A DNA stretch of 64,000 bases from Helianthus annuus (GCF_002127325.2 NC_035436.2:29291163-29355162); one strand, 5' to 3'. Shown: positions 1-11,746, counted from the stretch's first letter. The notes: generated by a model from the letters alone, not told the origin. Translations and numbers: made by a program.

Positions 1-192
1 TCCACTTTTGCTCCCTTTCTTGTATTTATGTTAGATTTTGCTGTGTTTTTTATTCTTTTGTTAACTTAAGTTCATTTAATCCTAAAAATACAAAAGGAAG
101 ACAAAAACTCAATTTTCCAACATTAGTACTAAAAAAGGGTTAGTTTTATGCCACATTTGATATAATTTATATGTTGCATTTTGCGCATATCA
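1..192 (-). repeat. 3' LTR of the Ty3-type element (partial)
   Basis: This matches 16470-16660 in the same orientation with few differences, including the shared terminal word GCGCATAT. In minus orientation it opens with TGATATGCGC. The remainder lies before the window start. Confidence 0.85.
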
Positions 193-207
193 AATACCCC
201 CACACTT
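193..207 (-). other. Polypurine tract of the Ty3-type element
   Basis: On the minus strand the bases just before the 3' LTR read AAGTGTGGGGGTATT. This purine-rich tract is in the place expected for the plus-strand primer of reverse transcription. Confidence 0.7.
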
Positions 208-788
208 GAATCTTTGCTTGTCCTCAATCAAAACTCTTTATAATGTGGCTTTATTCACTCTCAAATGGAACGGGTAGAAGAGAAGGTTTTTGGGCTTGTC
301 ATAGAGTGTCGGGATTTCCAAGATTCTTTATTGAGGTTTTATTTATATTTTTTTACAATCTTATTCGGCATGATTTATTAAGAACATTCCTTAAGATAAA
401 TTACTTATTTGGGCATAGCGTACCTTTTTTAAAATTTTATTTATATACAAGTTCACATACCTCACGGGAGATCACTCAACACTCGGCCGAAGGTGTATTT
501 TTAGTGAATCACTCGAGAGTGGCATGGAACTTACTTCTACCATAAGCTTGCCAAGCAATCAATCCTCCTCCTTTTTAACTATATACCTTTGTAAATATCA
601 AGAGGACTTTATGGGTTTTTTGGCTTGGGCTAAAGGTGGGTAGTTGGGTTAGTGGTTTGTAAAAAAAACGAAAGGCGTAACAAACGTCGGTTTGAAAGAC
701 TTTTTATTTTTCATATTTTTATTTTATTTTGATGGATTGTTCAAACAAAGAGATTTGATAAACTTTGTTTGTTTGTTTGGCTTCATCG

Positions 789-789
<1 letters not shown>

Positions 790-867
<78 letters not shown>
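790..867. repeat. (TA)n microsatellite
   Basis: An uninterrupted alternating A/T run of about 78 bases. Confidence 0.98.
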
Positions 868-872
<5 letters not shown>

Positions 873-1628
873 TTTAAAGTCATAAGAGAACCGAACGTTG
901 TTACTAAAAAAAATAAATAAAAAGGTTTAGGTGGGTAAAAAGGGTTGTTTTGGGTTAAGAAATGAAAAGGTTTAGGCTCAAAGGGGTTAACTAGGGGGAT
1001 TTTGGGTAGGTGGTAAAAAAAAGAAAAATAATGATATAAAATGAAAAAGGGTTAGTGCTAATACCTCCATCATTTACTTACTCGGGTTTAAGTTGGTAAG
1101 GACCGGGAATGTATTGTTGTGGCAAATTCTAGAGTCGTATGAACCAAGCGGCTATTCACACAAGAAACGAAAAATGAGCATTTAGTGTAAAGATATATAT
1201 ATTTGTATTTGTATGCTCGTTAAAGGCTCAAAACTCACTTTTGTGGAAAAGGGTTTTTTATGTGATCAAGTATATAATCAAATTTTAACTAAGTTTGTCA
1301 TGCCTTTTCATAATTTTCTTATGTTGGTTCTTTTTATCACGACGCTATCGGTTGTAAATTTGTAAAAATATAACATTGTTAAGTCTTGAATTCCCAACTT
1401 AAACTTAGACAAGTAAAAAAAATGAAAATTTTTGGAAAAATTTTGGGGTGATTAGCGGTTCCAATAGAGTTTTGTGTAAGGCTTGTTATTAGGACTTGCA
1501 AAATTCAAGGTTTTAGCATCCCCCAACACTTAAATTACACATTTTCCTCAATGTGTCCCAAAAATAAGTTTTTAGGTTGATTGATTGTGTAAAATGGTGT
1601 TTAAAGCAAAATTTTATGTTACTGGCAG

Positions 1629-1826
1629 TCTGGACACGGCCCCGTGGGGACCGGGCACGGCCCCGTGTTCAGGTGCCAGTGACAAAATTTTAAGAAAAGA
1701 AACAGAAGCCTGGGCATGGGGGCGTGTCCATTGAACACGGCCCCGTGTCCAGTTACCTGAAGTGGGCGATTTGCTGCAGATTGTGCAGCACGGGGCCGTG
1801 TTAGGTGGACACGGCCCGTGCTGAGC
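1629..1826. repeat. Cluster of CACGGCCCCGTG palindromes
   Basis: The 12-base palindrome CACGGCCCCGTG and near variants occur in pairs about 20 bases apart. They alternate with the form GGGGCGTG. The same words recur at 2640-2686, 10131-10270, 11017-11138 and, inside the LTR, at 16194-16412. They are GC-rich islands in AT-rich DNA and encode nothing consistent. Confidence 0.9.
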
Positions 1827-2317
1827 CTACTGTAATGGGAGATCGTTGTCGGATTGCTCTGTTTCAGTGCATGGGGTGATGTTTCTCGTTTCCCTGGTTA
1901 TCCCTCATCAACCAGAGTGTGTTTTATTTCTTATAACACCATCCAAACCTTAAAACCATCCATTTATTAAAAATCATAGAGAGGATTACATAGTCCTAAA
2001 AATTACTAAGTTAGATAAATAAGCACAAGAAGCATAAACCATGGAGTTCTAGCCTACAAGTTATTTTAATTAGCAAAATTTCTAAGAAGCTAATAGTCTT
2101 GGTTGGTTGTGGCTTCATAGAACTCCTTCTTCCGGACATGGACTCCTCATATGTCGGCGAGCCACTCCTCTATCTCCATTGGGAGGAAAAAAGAGGGCTC
2201 GTTAGCGTTGGTTTGAGGAGGTGCGACTTCCACCGGGACTTCTTGTAGATCTTCAAGGGGAGGTTCCGCTGGAATGTCATCCCATCCGGTCGGGTTGTTG
2301 ACTCCAAGTGCTAGGTT

Positions 2318-2665
2318 CTAATGCTCTTGAGGGAGGACGGGTTCCATTGGAGGTGTTACAAGAATGTTTAACCTTTGGTGCAATAGGTTAATTTCTTGAA
2401 AACTATTTTCCAGCCCCACCGTAAGATAGTTTATACGGTCAATTAGGATTTCCTCAACCGAAGTCATCTCATCGAGAGTTTCCCGAAGTGCCATGATGTA
2501 ATGTACAAGGGTAGCTTCAATGGAAGGCCTCCTTCCTCTTCTATTGTTTGTTGAATGCGCGGAAGATGTTCCACTGTTTTCACTTGACATTCTACGAAAA
2601 TAAACCGAAAACAACTTATTTTTATGAAACAGTATCTTGGACACGGCCCCGTGCTCATTGAGCAC
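2318..2665 (-). CDS. Short hypothetical ORF in the Ty3-type internal region
   Basis: A 115-codon ORF on the sense strand of the element; a second possible start is the methionine at about 2590. The predicted protein has a basic patch (RRGRRPS) and a C-terminal half that could form a coiled coil (MTSVEEILIDRINYL). It has no zinc knuckle, protease or polymerase motif. It may be a remnant of gag or of an extra ORF. I do not recognise the family. Confidence 0.3.
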   Translation of the reverse strand: MLNEHGAVSKILFHKNKLFSVYFRRMSSENSGTSSAHSTNNRRGRRPSIEATLVHYIMALRETLDEMTSVEEILIDRINYLTVGLENSFQEINLLHQRLNILVTPPMEPVLPQEH

Positions 2666-2890
2666 GACCCCGTGTTCATCTTTCTGCAGAGTTTTGTAAC
2701 AAGAAATTTTGAAGTTTTAAGTTATTCCTCTAACTTATGAAGCCCGTTTTAGCAATATTAACTTAAAACCATGTTGTTAAACTTGTTTTTAACCAGATTT
2801 CTTGAACAAAACTCAATAATCCCTTCATCAAAGCTTGAAACCTTAAGCTTTAATGGAGGTTTATGGAGAAAGATGAAGAAGAAGGAAATG

Positions 2891-3380
2891 TGTAGGATCG
2901 TATTTTGACCTAGACGAGTCGTTCAGAGGCGTTTTCGTCAATTACAGGTGCGGAAAACAAGTAATCAACGTAGGAATAGCTCATAATTCACTTTAAACTC
3001 TTTCTGTATTGATTTGACAATGATTACAATCAGTTCTCGATCCGACAGCACTTCGGTACGAGATTCGACACACACCTACAAACTGGATCGCTCCTATGCC
3101 TATTTATACATGATTGGGTTCGCTTATTGGACAGGCCCAATAAGCGAACCACTCGAGCGAACCTAACAAAAACCACTCGAGCGAACCGGACCATTGTTAT
3201 TCGAGCGGACCTGACCACTAATGTCCGTTCGAGCGAACCTACTACTCTATTGGACCTATAAGCGAACCAACTAGCACAATTCTATATAGTTTCACATTTT
3301 CTCGTATTTCGTGCCTAGATCTAACATTCTAAGACTATGACTCGATCCAAAACGAAGTCAACAGATGAAATGCACCAACA
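2891..3380 (-). repeat. 3' LTR of E1
   Basis: 490 bp, TG...CA on the minus strand. It contains about six copies of the word GAGCGAACC or AAGCGAACC, which also fills the E1 leader. The conserved end ATCCTACA is shared in type with E2, E3 and E4. Confidence 0.93.
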
Positions 3381-3381
3381 G

Positions 3382-3391
3382 ACTCCCCCTC
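3382..3391 (-). other. Polypurine tract of E1
   Basis: The minus strand reads GAGGGGGAGT just before the 3' LTR. The same tract sits at 58163-58173 in E2 and before the right LTR of E3. Confidence 0.8.
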
Positions 3392-5251
3392 AGATGTTGA
3401 CGGAGTGCCATCGAACGAAGTGTCATCGAGTGATATCACACTATCTTTAATCTTCTGTCTTGATCAGCCACTTGGGCTTTTCTCTATCTTCGTCTCTCTG
3501 TCTTCATCACCAACAGACTCTCTCACTTTGAAATTTGACAGCTTTTAAGTTTCTCCAATTCAACATGAGCTCCCCCTCAAATGTTGAATATGTCTGCATA
3601 ACAACTCAAAAACACCATGAGTTTTATGATAAACGTTTAAGATTATAAACATTACCAAACAACAAATTAACCTGCCAATCAGATACTGATGAACCACTTG
3701 GAATTTTGACGTTTTTCTTTATCAATTCAAAATACAATTTCCCAATCCAACTGTTCATCATGTTTAGCACTTAGAATTTTGAAAATCAGCTTTTCAATAT
3801 CAGTCGTCGAAATTTTTTTTTTTAACTTATCAAAATTTTATGCTAAAACACACTAAAAATCTTTTTGGATTTTTTTAGAAAGAAAATAAAAAGTAGAAAT
3901 AAACTATATACAAACAATATTTTTGTGAGTTTGTGCAAGAGGATCATATCAGTATATGAGACATATCACTAACACCGTTAAGCTTGATTTCATTTTCAGT
4001 TTTAAACAATTTACCTAGATTGTCAGTATGTTTGTCCACTTAAATTTTCACACAGACTTCAATTGATTCGAGATACGATATTAATGTTTTAGAGACTTAA
4101 ACTTAATTGTGTATCACTCCACTTGAATATACTCCTGTATCCAGATCCCAAATATTCAGTCTTACAGGTGAGTATACCACATATGATATCTGTAAAGGGG
4201 TAGATGCGAAACCGTGAGAGCTCAGGTCAGAACTTCCGTTCAGCAGAGAGATGACGGCTCGACTTTTGGTGTGTCCCCTTTAGAGGATCTTTTGATTACA
4301 ACAGCAGCGACTATCAATTTTATTGTTTCATCAGCTTGCTGAGGGCGATGCTATGTTTCAAGCATTTTGCAGAAAGCATTATCCGGGGACTAGGTCAGAA
4401 CTTCCATTCAGTAGATGTCCCGGGATAATACCCCAGATATCACTGAGTATAAAGACCTAGTATCTCAGAATACGGGACCTTTCAAACAAGATTTCGGGGG
4501 TTACCCATATATCCAAGAATAGTTACCCACAAATCAAGCAAGTTTGATTTACGTTTATATCTCGTTTCAATTTACTAAATGTGCGAAAATCTACTGACAC
4601 ATCCGCAGTAAGATCGTTTATCACATTTTGACTTTCCAATTCTTTAGCGTGTCGTGATAGTCCACTGATGTACTATCATTTCCTCTTTTTCGCAACAAAA
4701 CTCATTTTTGATTTTATCATGTTTTTGGCTTTTTCAAATTTTCTAATGTTTTTGGATTTTCTGAAATTTTCTTACCCCCCTAAAATGCAAACACATTAAC
4801 AAAAATATGAAAACAAACTGTACAGAAACATGACAACCGATATCAAATCACCTCAAATCGCCATTCACTAGGCATAAACAATCAGAACTTCCCCTATCAA
4901 CAAACTATTTTCCCATTTAGATTTCAAAACACTTAAGTTTGTTTTAATCAAAATGGTTTTTCCGGAAAATAAGTTTGATTGATTTTACCACTTGTAGGTT
5001 TATCAAACAAATGTTCGGGGATGTGGTTCATCATCTTGTCTTCCAACCAGATGTAGGAAAATACAAGTACAAATTAATGTCCTTGATTTACCATATGCAA
5101 CTAAATCATCTAACCACTTGTAATTATAACCAACAAACATAAACAAACCTCTTTAACGTTTGTATGATTGACGTTACCGAATAAAATTCAAGAAAGATGC
5201 CGATTCATGCTCCACGCTTACCAACCTGGGAGCTCCGGCAAGTCCTGAGAC
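3392..5251 (-). other. Conserved non-coding region between gag and 3' LTR of E1
   Basis: About 1.86 kb without a usable ORF, yet strongly similar over most of its length to 58174-60150 in E2 and recognisably to 24000-25790 in E3. Landmarks are a GTTTGTGCAAGAGGATCATA block (about 3930), the word CTTACAGGTGAGTATACCAC (about 4162), two copies of a block with core CAGAACTTCC (about 4225 and 4390), and an internal purine tract at 4771-4785. Conservation without coding suggests an RNA or cis-acting role such as packaging, reverse transcription or 3'-end formation. The role is inferred. Confidence 0.75.
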
Positions 5252-8200
5252 TTACTGTTCATAATATGTACCATCCCAGTCACAAACCAGGGATGGTTCA
5301 ACCTTTTCTTTCTTTGTCTTCTTTGCATAGAATTCTTTAACTCCATTGACTTTTTGATCAATCATCTTTCCAAAGATATGCTTGACTTTGGAGTTAAAGA
5401 TTTTATCAGCATCAAAATCATGTTCATCATGATAAAATTGATTAGAAATCTCAACTTTACCAATCTTCTTCTTGTAATTCTCAGCCCGAAGTAATGGAAA
5501 CTCTTCATCATTAACAATTGGAACTGAGTTCTCAACTTTTACATCAGCTTCTCCGTTTGAAATAACTTGTGGCTCAACTGACTTTGTGGAATCAGTTTCA
5601 TCGCCTGAAGATAGCTCCTCCGATTTCAACCTATCAGAATCATCGCTAGAGCTTTCACTACCCTTCTTTACAACCCATTTTTGTTTATCAGATTTTACAT
5701 TCTTTTTGTAAAACTTGTTCAAACTCTCACCCTCTTCAAAAATAGAATTTTTAAACAATTTAGTTCTATCCGGTGGTGATTCGAACGCAAACACCTTTTC
5801 TGAGATTTTGCGAAAAACTCCCTGTTTTGATTGTATCGCCTGAGAACAATCTTTAGCGATATGTCCAACATTGTTGCACTTGAAACAGGTTCTCGAGTCC
5901 TTCTTTTGTTCAGCTACCTTCTTCAACTCAGCTTGTTTCTTTTTCAGAAAGTCACTGTTTGTTTCCCTCCAGAAACTTGTCTTTTCTTCTTCATCAGTCG
6001 AAGTACCTGAAACAAATGACATTTTTGATTTAAAATTACGAACATATTTTTCATTTTTCTGTTTTTCTGTAGGAGTAAAACCTAATCCTTTCCTTTTGAA
6101 ATTACCGTTACGGTTTGATCTCTTTTGGAAATCTGAACCAGAACCGTAATTCTTTTTCTTGTTTAATCTTTGTTGTACTCTTGAGGTGTAAAATTTTGGT
6201 TTTTCATTAAGACATAATCCTTTTATTTCAGAAATATTAATTTCTGTGAGTACAAAAACCTTTTTTATCAATTCTGTTTTGACACCTCTTATTGGATATT
6301 CTTCGTCAGAATATAATTTGTCCGAATTATTCAAAGTATAAGCAACTTTAAACAACCCATCATCCAAATTAGATTTTGACAGCAAAAACTTTCTATCATA
6401 AACTAATTTGCCCTGTTTTTCTGATTGACTCTCTGTGCATGACCCAGACTTTGACTCGTCTACATCATCACTCTCTAACACATGATCCACGACTTTCTTC
6501 ATTAATTGAGACTGTTGATCAGTGTCAGATGATGTAAAGACAACATCAATACTATCTGGAAGATTGACCGACGACTCTGACTCCCACTGTATTGTGGCCT
6601 TTTTGACTCTTTCATCGTTTGGATATCTAGGCAAATATCCATTTTCCAGCGGGGGTGGACACTTGTTATAACTGACACCTTTCTTCTTACCAGATGGCGT
6701 CTTTTCAGTGTCGATTTTCTTGTCATTCTTCTTCTTGTCAGCAATCTTTTCATCAGCACCTTTTCCAGCTGCTTTCTCTTCAGTTATCTCATCATCTTCC
6801 CATACCTTCATTAATTGTAACCGTCGGATAAATCCTGTCAATCACATAGGAAGTACATGAGTAACTTTTTAATAAACGATTAACTTTTTCAGTTTCAATT
6901 CGTTGCAGCTCAAGTTTCTGTTCTAAAGCAGCACATTTTTCAATATAGTTGTTTATAACTTTTTGTTTTGTCATAAATGCTCCCTGAAGTGTCTTCATAG
7001 CAACTGCTTGTTCTTCACTCGTTTGATTGTACTGATTCATTGTCTTATTCAACACATCATATGACTCCTTCAGACTGTTTAGTTGTAAATAAACGTGCTG
7101 TTCTGCTTTTTCACAATCTCACAGTTTTCACACTTCACCTGAACCTCTTTCGCATCAACACCTTCTTCAACCTTGAACTTAGGCACTTCTTTCACAGTTT
7201 GCCTTTTCACCATCGGCACTTCTTCATCATCACTACTCACCGGCGTCTTGAACTTTTTCTTTTTCTTCTCCTTCTTGACTTTTTCGTCTTCGCTATCACT
7301 CTCAGCAACCAGCTTCATATCTTCTCTGTATTTTCTTGCCCAATATTCTGTATCATCATCACTATCATCTTCAATCTTTGCTGTAAATGCAGTGTAAGCT
7401 GTGGTTTAATCAGGAATGTAATCATCCCAAGTGAAATTTGCCCAGCTAAAACCCTCTGCTAGCTTTTCATCATCTTGATCAATCAAACAAGCTTTTCCAT
7501 TATCTGGGATATATTTATCCCAGTTAAACGACTGCTTTCCGTCTTGATTTACCACACATGCTCTCTTTCCTGAATCTTCAATCACATCCCTTCCATGTGC
7601 AGTTTGAGCTTGATGTTTAGATTGTTGAGATGATTGACCAACTTGGTGATAGATGGCTTTTCGATAGTAATCGTTGTTGTTGTTGAACGGATTTTGAGCT
7701 CCACTTGATTCTCGGTTAGTGCACTCTCTCTTGAAGTGTCCTTTTCCCTGCACCGAAAACAAGTGACTTTAGATTTGTCAAAACCTAAAGTAGAAACATT
7801 CGCATCGCGAAGATCATCTCTCCCCGTGATTTGTTTGAATTTCTCAGCTCTCCGTAAAACACTAGCCAGACACCATTTTATGTCCATCAGCTCCATCTCT
7901 TCTGCATCTATCTGGTCGTAATCTTCTTTAGTTAACATTGGATTACCGATACGACCTGCAACAAAACAAGTGTAAGATTCCAAAACCATTCCTAATAAAG
8001 ACATTTGGTTTTTGGCAACTTCCTCAGAATAATCTTGATCATTTTCAAGATTTAATACAATGTTGCATTGTAACTTTCTCCCATTTTTAGTTGCAGAGAT
8101 GTTTGGATCATATGATGAAAACGACATAAAGCTGGTTTTGCTGTTGGATCCCGATGATGGACTTCCAGATGAGTTCTTGGCGCTATAGGCAGTTTCAACC

Positions 8201-9016
8201 TTTGGAGATAAATTTGAAGGCTTCTTCTCATTCACCCCTGCCTTATAATACAGCCCGATGTCCTGTTCACCATCGAAATCTTTCATTCTGATCACTTTCC
8301 GTTGTTCCATTTCTTGAGCCTCTATTTTTTCAATAAACTTACTGAGCGTCAGATTGCTAAAACCTTTCTTGTTTCTGAGCATCATCAGATATGTGCCCCA
8401 AGTCTCATACGGCAAAGCATCAGCAAGTTTTTCTATCAGCTCATCAGTACTCTTTTCAATACTCAACCTTTTCATATTTGCAAGCAGATTACAATATCGT
8501 TCAATAATTTCTCTTGTACTCTCATTCTTCAACCCTCGGAATAAATCAAATTCTTTCTTCAGAAGTGACTTTTTACTCTTGACCATCTCCTCACTTCCTC
8601 TAAACTTCGACCGTAACGCTTTCCAAATTGAGTACGAAGTTCCATTATGCTGTAAAAGAACCATGATATCTTCTTTCACTGCCTGTTGAAGAAGACTAAG
8701 CATCATCTTCTCGTCTTTGTACTTTTTCTTAGCATCAGGAGTAAGATCTTTGATTGGAACAGGTTCTTCATCGTCAAGGTCGAATATACTTTGTCTCGAC
8801 GCATTCCCAAGCATCAAGATAATTAGCTTGCACCCAATTCTCAAACCGACCTTCCCAATTTTTAAATTCTTCAATATTCATTAGTTTGGGAGGTTTTTGC
8901 ATCGTGCCCGTTTCGTTCTCGAGCATCGTATTTTGTGCGAAGGTAATCGGAGTCACCGGCGTAGCGAACGCGTTGAAAAATTTCTCGTCCATCTTCAAAA
9001 TTTTCGAAAAGTTCAA
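5252..9016 (-). pseudogene. Giant Gag-like protein of E1, frameshifted
   Basis: This is homologous along its length to the open 1209-codon Gag of E2. The N-terminus holds the box ENETGTMQKPPKLM, followed by a capsid-type helical region that includes WKALRSKFRGSEEMVKSKKS. The first zinc knuckle lies near 7740 and is itself broken by a frame change. A charged coiled-coil region follows. The second knuckle, CFKCNNVGHIAKDC, lies near 5850-5893. Breaks are a frame change near 8820, another near 7745, a stop at 7404-7406 and two more shifts between about 7080 and 6830. The last 529 codons are open. Gag would form the particle and bind element RNA. This copy is not translatable as one protein. Confidence 0.88.
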
Positions 9017-9470
9017 TAATCAGCCTTAAAAGCGAACCAGGATGCCAAATGGACACAAAAGCGGACCGGATGGATCAAATGAGCGAACCGGATGAACCAG
9101 ATAAGCGGACCGGATGGACCAGATAAGCGGACCGAACGATCTGTTTTTGGAGCGGACCAGTGTGATTCGACCGAAAGAGCGGACCAGATGGACAAATGAG
9201 TGAACCGGAGATCAGATGAGCGAACCGGATGAGTCAGATAAGCGGACCGGCCTGTAACTCGGTCGAATAAGCGAATCGCCAATCGGACCTCATTTTTCTT
9301 CGAATTTTTGCACCAAACTTTCAAGGGTTTGTCTCTGTAGAATTACGCACGATCTGTGAAATTTTCAGCTAATTCTGACCGTTGAAAGTGTCTGAAATGA
9401 AGAAAGAAGGTGTAGAAGACAGAAATTTTGATGTTTTTCAGCAATTCTCTGCAGAACTCCTCCTCCTGAT
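9017..9470 (-). other. 5' leader of E1 with GCGAACCGG-type repeats
   Basis: Between 9030 and 9290 the words GAGCGAACCGGATG and AAGCGGACCGGA recur about a dozen times at irregular spacing. The same words appear in the E1 LTR. The ORF across this stretch (9013-9324) is a by-product of the repeats. Confidence 0.75.
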
Positions 9471-9482
9471 GCTCTGATACCA
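9471..9482 (-). other. Primer binding site of E1 (initiator tRNA-Met)
   Basis: The minus strand reads TGGTATCAGAGC, the standard plant copia primer site complementary to initiator tRNA-Met. It lies two bases from the 5' LTR. Confidence 0.95.
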
Positions 9483-9484
9483 AT

Positions 9485-9974
9485 AGTAGGATCGTATTTT
9501 GACCTAGACGAGTCGTTCAGAGGCGTTTTCGTCAATTACAGGAGCGGAAAACAAGTAATCAACGTAGGAATAGCTCATAATTCACTTTAAACTCTTTCTG
9601 TATTGATTTGACAATGATTACAATCAGTTCTCGATCCGGCAGCACTTTGGTACGAGATTCGACACACACCTACAAACTGGATCGCTCCTATGCCTATTTA
9701 TACATGATTGGGTTCGCTTATTGGACAGACCCAATAAGCGAACCACTCGAGCGAACCTAACAAAAACCACTCGAGCGAACCGGACCATTGTCATTCGAGC
9801 GGACCTGACCACTAATGTCCGTTCGAGCGAACCTACTACTCTATTGGACCTATAAGCGAACCAACTAGCCCAATTCTATACAGTTTCACATTTTCTCGTA
9901 TTTCGTGCCCAGATCTAACATTCTAAGACTATGACTCGATCCAAAACGAAGTCAACAGATGAAATGCACCAACA
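9485..9974 (-). repeat. 5' LTR of E1
   Basis: 490 bp, matching 2891-3380 with nine substitutions. The base next to the primer site has changed, so this LTR ends CTACT instead of CTACA on the minus strand. A pol II promoter would be expected here. I do not assign a TATA box. Confidence 0.93.
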
Positions 9975-10130
9975 AAATGGATAAAAGAGGAAAGGACAAG
10001 ATGGTTGTTGGAACCTTCTTTTAGAACATACCTAGGATGGTAGGAGAGAAGATCCCTTCAATTCTCTGTCCCTAGATGGTCCAAATGTGCAGAATTCTTG
10101 GCTGCATTTATAGAAAACGACAGCGCGCTG

Positions 10131-10270
10131 GACACGGCCCCGTGTTGGCTGGACACGGCCCCGTGTGCAGGTAGAATCCTGACACAGTTTGTCCGTATTC
10201 TGACGTAAAAGTCAGAAGGGAATCTTTTGGTGGACACGGGGGCGTGTTGGCTGGACACGGCCCCGTGTCG
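10131..10270. repeat. Second cluster of CACGGCCCCGTG palindromes
   Basis: Two pairs of palindromes in the internal region of the Ty3-type element, of the same type as 1629-1826. Confidence 0.88.
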
Positions 10271-10372
10271 AAGGGCTGTTTATGAAGTTTGTCTATTGTT
10301 TTTAAGGAACTTATCCAGATCGGGTGGTTCCTTACTGGATGGAACAACCCCAAAGTGCCTAAGATACCTTAA

Positions 10373-10972
10373 TTAACCTAGGTTAAGACGAGAACGCAAG
10401 AGGTTGTCGGTGAGGGTGATTCCTATGCTATATGTAGGTGGACAAGTCAAACCCTTTTCCGGGCTCTCGTTAAAGAAGGTGTATGCCGAATCGCTCAGGT
10501 CTATGTATGCATCGAACGAAGTCGATGGGGAGTCCTTCACGGCACAATCGACACAGGGACGACTATCGTCCAAGTCTTTGCTAGAGTCGAAGGTATTATC
10601 GGGATCAACGAGGTTGTTTGAATGCGATCCCAGCACTTCTTCTTGGTTATTGTCTTGAGATGAATTTAGAAAATCCATCCTAAGTTCCTTTAACCAATCA
10701 AGAATCGGATCTTCTAGTTGAAATAGTTCATCAAGAAGCATTTCTCCTAAAATATCTGGTTGGGCGCCTTCAAGGGAGAGATAAGGATTATTTTTACTTT
10801 CGCCCCTCTTAAGGATACAAGGAAACGATGGGTCTTTATAGTGGGGCTTATAGTTTAGAAAATAACATTCTAATTCTTTATGTCCGCCTCCATATAATTG
10901 ACACCACGTACCATAAGAGTGCCGAAAGTAAAAAAAATCATCATCACTCATTTTTGTGTCAGAATTTACCAA
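10373..10972 (-). CDS. Hypothetical protein of the Ty3-type element, 199 codons
   Basis: This is the first ORF downstream of the primer site in element orientation. The N-terminal part contains CQLYGGGHKELEC, which looks like a zinc knuckle that has lost its second cysteine (Tyr in its place). The remainder is acidic with many Asp, Glu and Ser residues (DPDNTFDSSKDLDDSRP). A second methionine lies eight codons in (MSDDDFFYF). It may be a remnant Gag or a small accessory protein of a Ty3 lineage. No enzyme motif is visible, and I do not recognise the family. Confidence 0.45.
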   Translation of the reverse strand: MVNSDTKMSDDDFFYFRHSYGTWCQLYGGGHKELECYFLNYKPHYKDPSFPCILKRGESKNNPYLSLEGAQPDILGEMLLDELFQLEDPILDWLKELRMDFLNSSQDNNQEEVLGSHSNNLVDPDNTFDSSKDLDDSRPCVDCAVKDSPSTSFDAYIDLSDSAYTFFNESPEKGLTCPPTYSIGITLTDNLLRSRLNLG

Positions 10973-11016
10973 CCGTCGGGATCTTTCGGTTCTATTTTCA
11001 GTAACTGCATCTTGGG

Positions 11017-11138
11017 CAAGGGGGCGTGTTCAGTGGGCATGGCCCCGTGTTCAGCTTACTGTTTGACTTAAAACAGGATTGCCAGTTCCAAAGATTGGGC
11101 ACGGGGCGTGTTCAGCGGGCACGGCCCGTGCTGAGTTC
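11017..11138. repeat. Third cluster of CACGGCCCCGTG-type palindromes
   Basis: Two degenerate pairs (GGGGGCGTG, GGCCCCGTG, GGGGCGTG) between the ORF and the primer site, in the leader of the Ty3-type element. Confidence 0.85.
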
Positions 11139-11237
11139 TGCAGAAGCTGAAAAATTTAAGAAAAACTAAAAAAAAATAAAAAGAATATAAAAAAAATTAT
11201 TAGGCCGTTGATTCCTAACTTTCTAAAAATCCTTATG

Positions 11238-11255
11238 TCCCCGGCAGCGGCGCCA
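11238..11255 (-). other. Primer binding site of the Ty3-type element
   Basis: The minus strand reads TGGCGCCGCTGCCGGGGA, close to the site used by many plant Athila/Tat Ty3 elements. It is seven bases from the LTR end at 11263. Confidence 0.85.
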
Positions 11256-11662
11256 AAAAACTTGATGTGCGTGAAATGTGTTATATTTTAGGTATGTATT
11301 TTAAGCCTTTTACACTTTTTAGCCAAGTTTTAAATTTATAAAACACGATATTTACTAACACTAAACACACATATGGGCAAGTGCACCCATCGTGGACGTA
11401 GTATAGTGTTGGTAAGATACCGAGGTCCTCCAAAGACACAAGAGCTTTTAGTACCGGTTTATCCTCAACGTCTAATCAAACCAAAATGTTAGAAAAAGAA
11501 TTTTAAACTAAGAAAATAAAACTAACTAAAATGCTGAAAATAAAAATAAAAATAAAACAGATAGACAAGATGAATCACTTGGATCCGACTCGTGTGTTAG
11601 TGTAACCTTTGATTATTTTCGCACTTTTGCACTTATTTAAGAGATTATCTTAGTTATTGTAG

Positions 11663-11735
11663 TAGGCCCCTCTTTTGAAGGCGACGTTACCCTCAACCCA
11701 GTAGTTTGAGTCAGCAAGGATACAATCCTAAAGGG
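11663..11735. repeat. Internal LTR repeat, copy 1
   Basis: About 70 bp starting GTAGGCCCCTCTTTTGAAGG, repeated at 15490-15560 with about 90% identity. The pair was a tandem duplication in the LTR before E5 inserted between the copies. Confidence 0.85.
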
Positions 11736-11746
11736 TCGGATTATTG

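Larger units (their letters stand above)
208..2317. other. Non-coding internal region of the Ty3-type element
   Basis: I see no credible gene here. It is AT-rich DNA with a (TA)n run and a cluster of CACGGCCCCGTG palindromes at 1629-1826. The 100-codon ORF at 243-545 has no recognisable motif and lies on the strand opposite to the element. Confidence 0.6.
2891..9974 (-). mobile_element. E1: gag-only LTR retrotransposon nested in the Ty3-type element
   Basis: Two 490-bp LTRs (2891-3380 and 9485-9974) flank a minus-strand interior and are bordered by a perfect target duplication AAATG (2886-2890 and 9975-9979). The tRNA-Met primer site complement lies at 9471-9482, two bases inside the 5' LTR, and a purine tract lies at 3382-3391. 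The interior holds a degraded giant gag (5252-9016) and about 1.9 kb of non-coding sequence between gag and the 3' LTR. No protease, integrase, RT or RNase H sequence is present. I count 9 differences between the LTRs (about 98% identity), so insertion was fairly recent. It is closely related to E2. Confidence 0.92.

Noticed and set aside
243..545. 100-codon ORF on the plus strand
   Set aside because: No motif, aromatic- and Ser-rich translation of AT-rich DNA, and opposite to the sense of the element.
1629..1826. Palindrome pairs as rho-independent terminators
   Set aside because: Wrong kind of genome, no T tract follows, and the words repeat through an LTR element.
5871..6149. Plus-strand ORFs over the gag regions of E1 and E2
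   Set aside because: They are antisense shadows of the Gag frame with Phe/Ser-rich composition.
9013..9324. 103-codon ORF rich in RSGP and HPV
   Set aside because: It is a translation of the E1 leader repeats.
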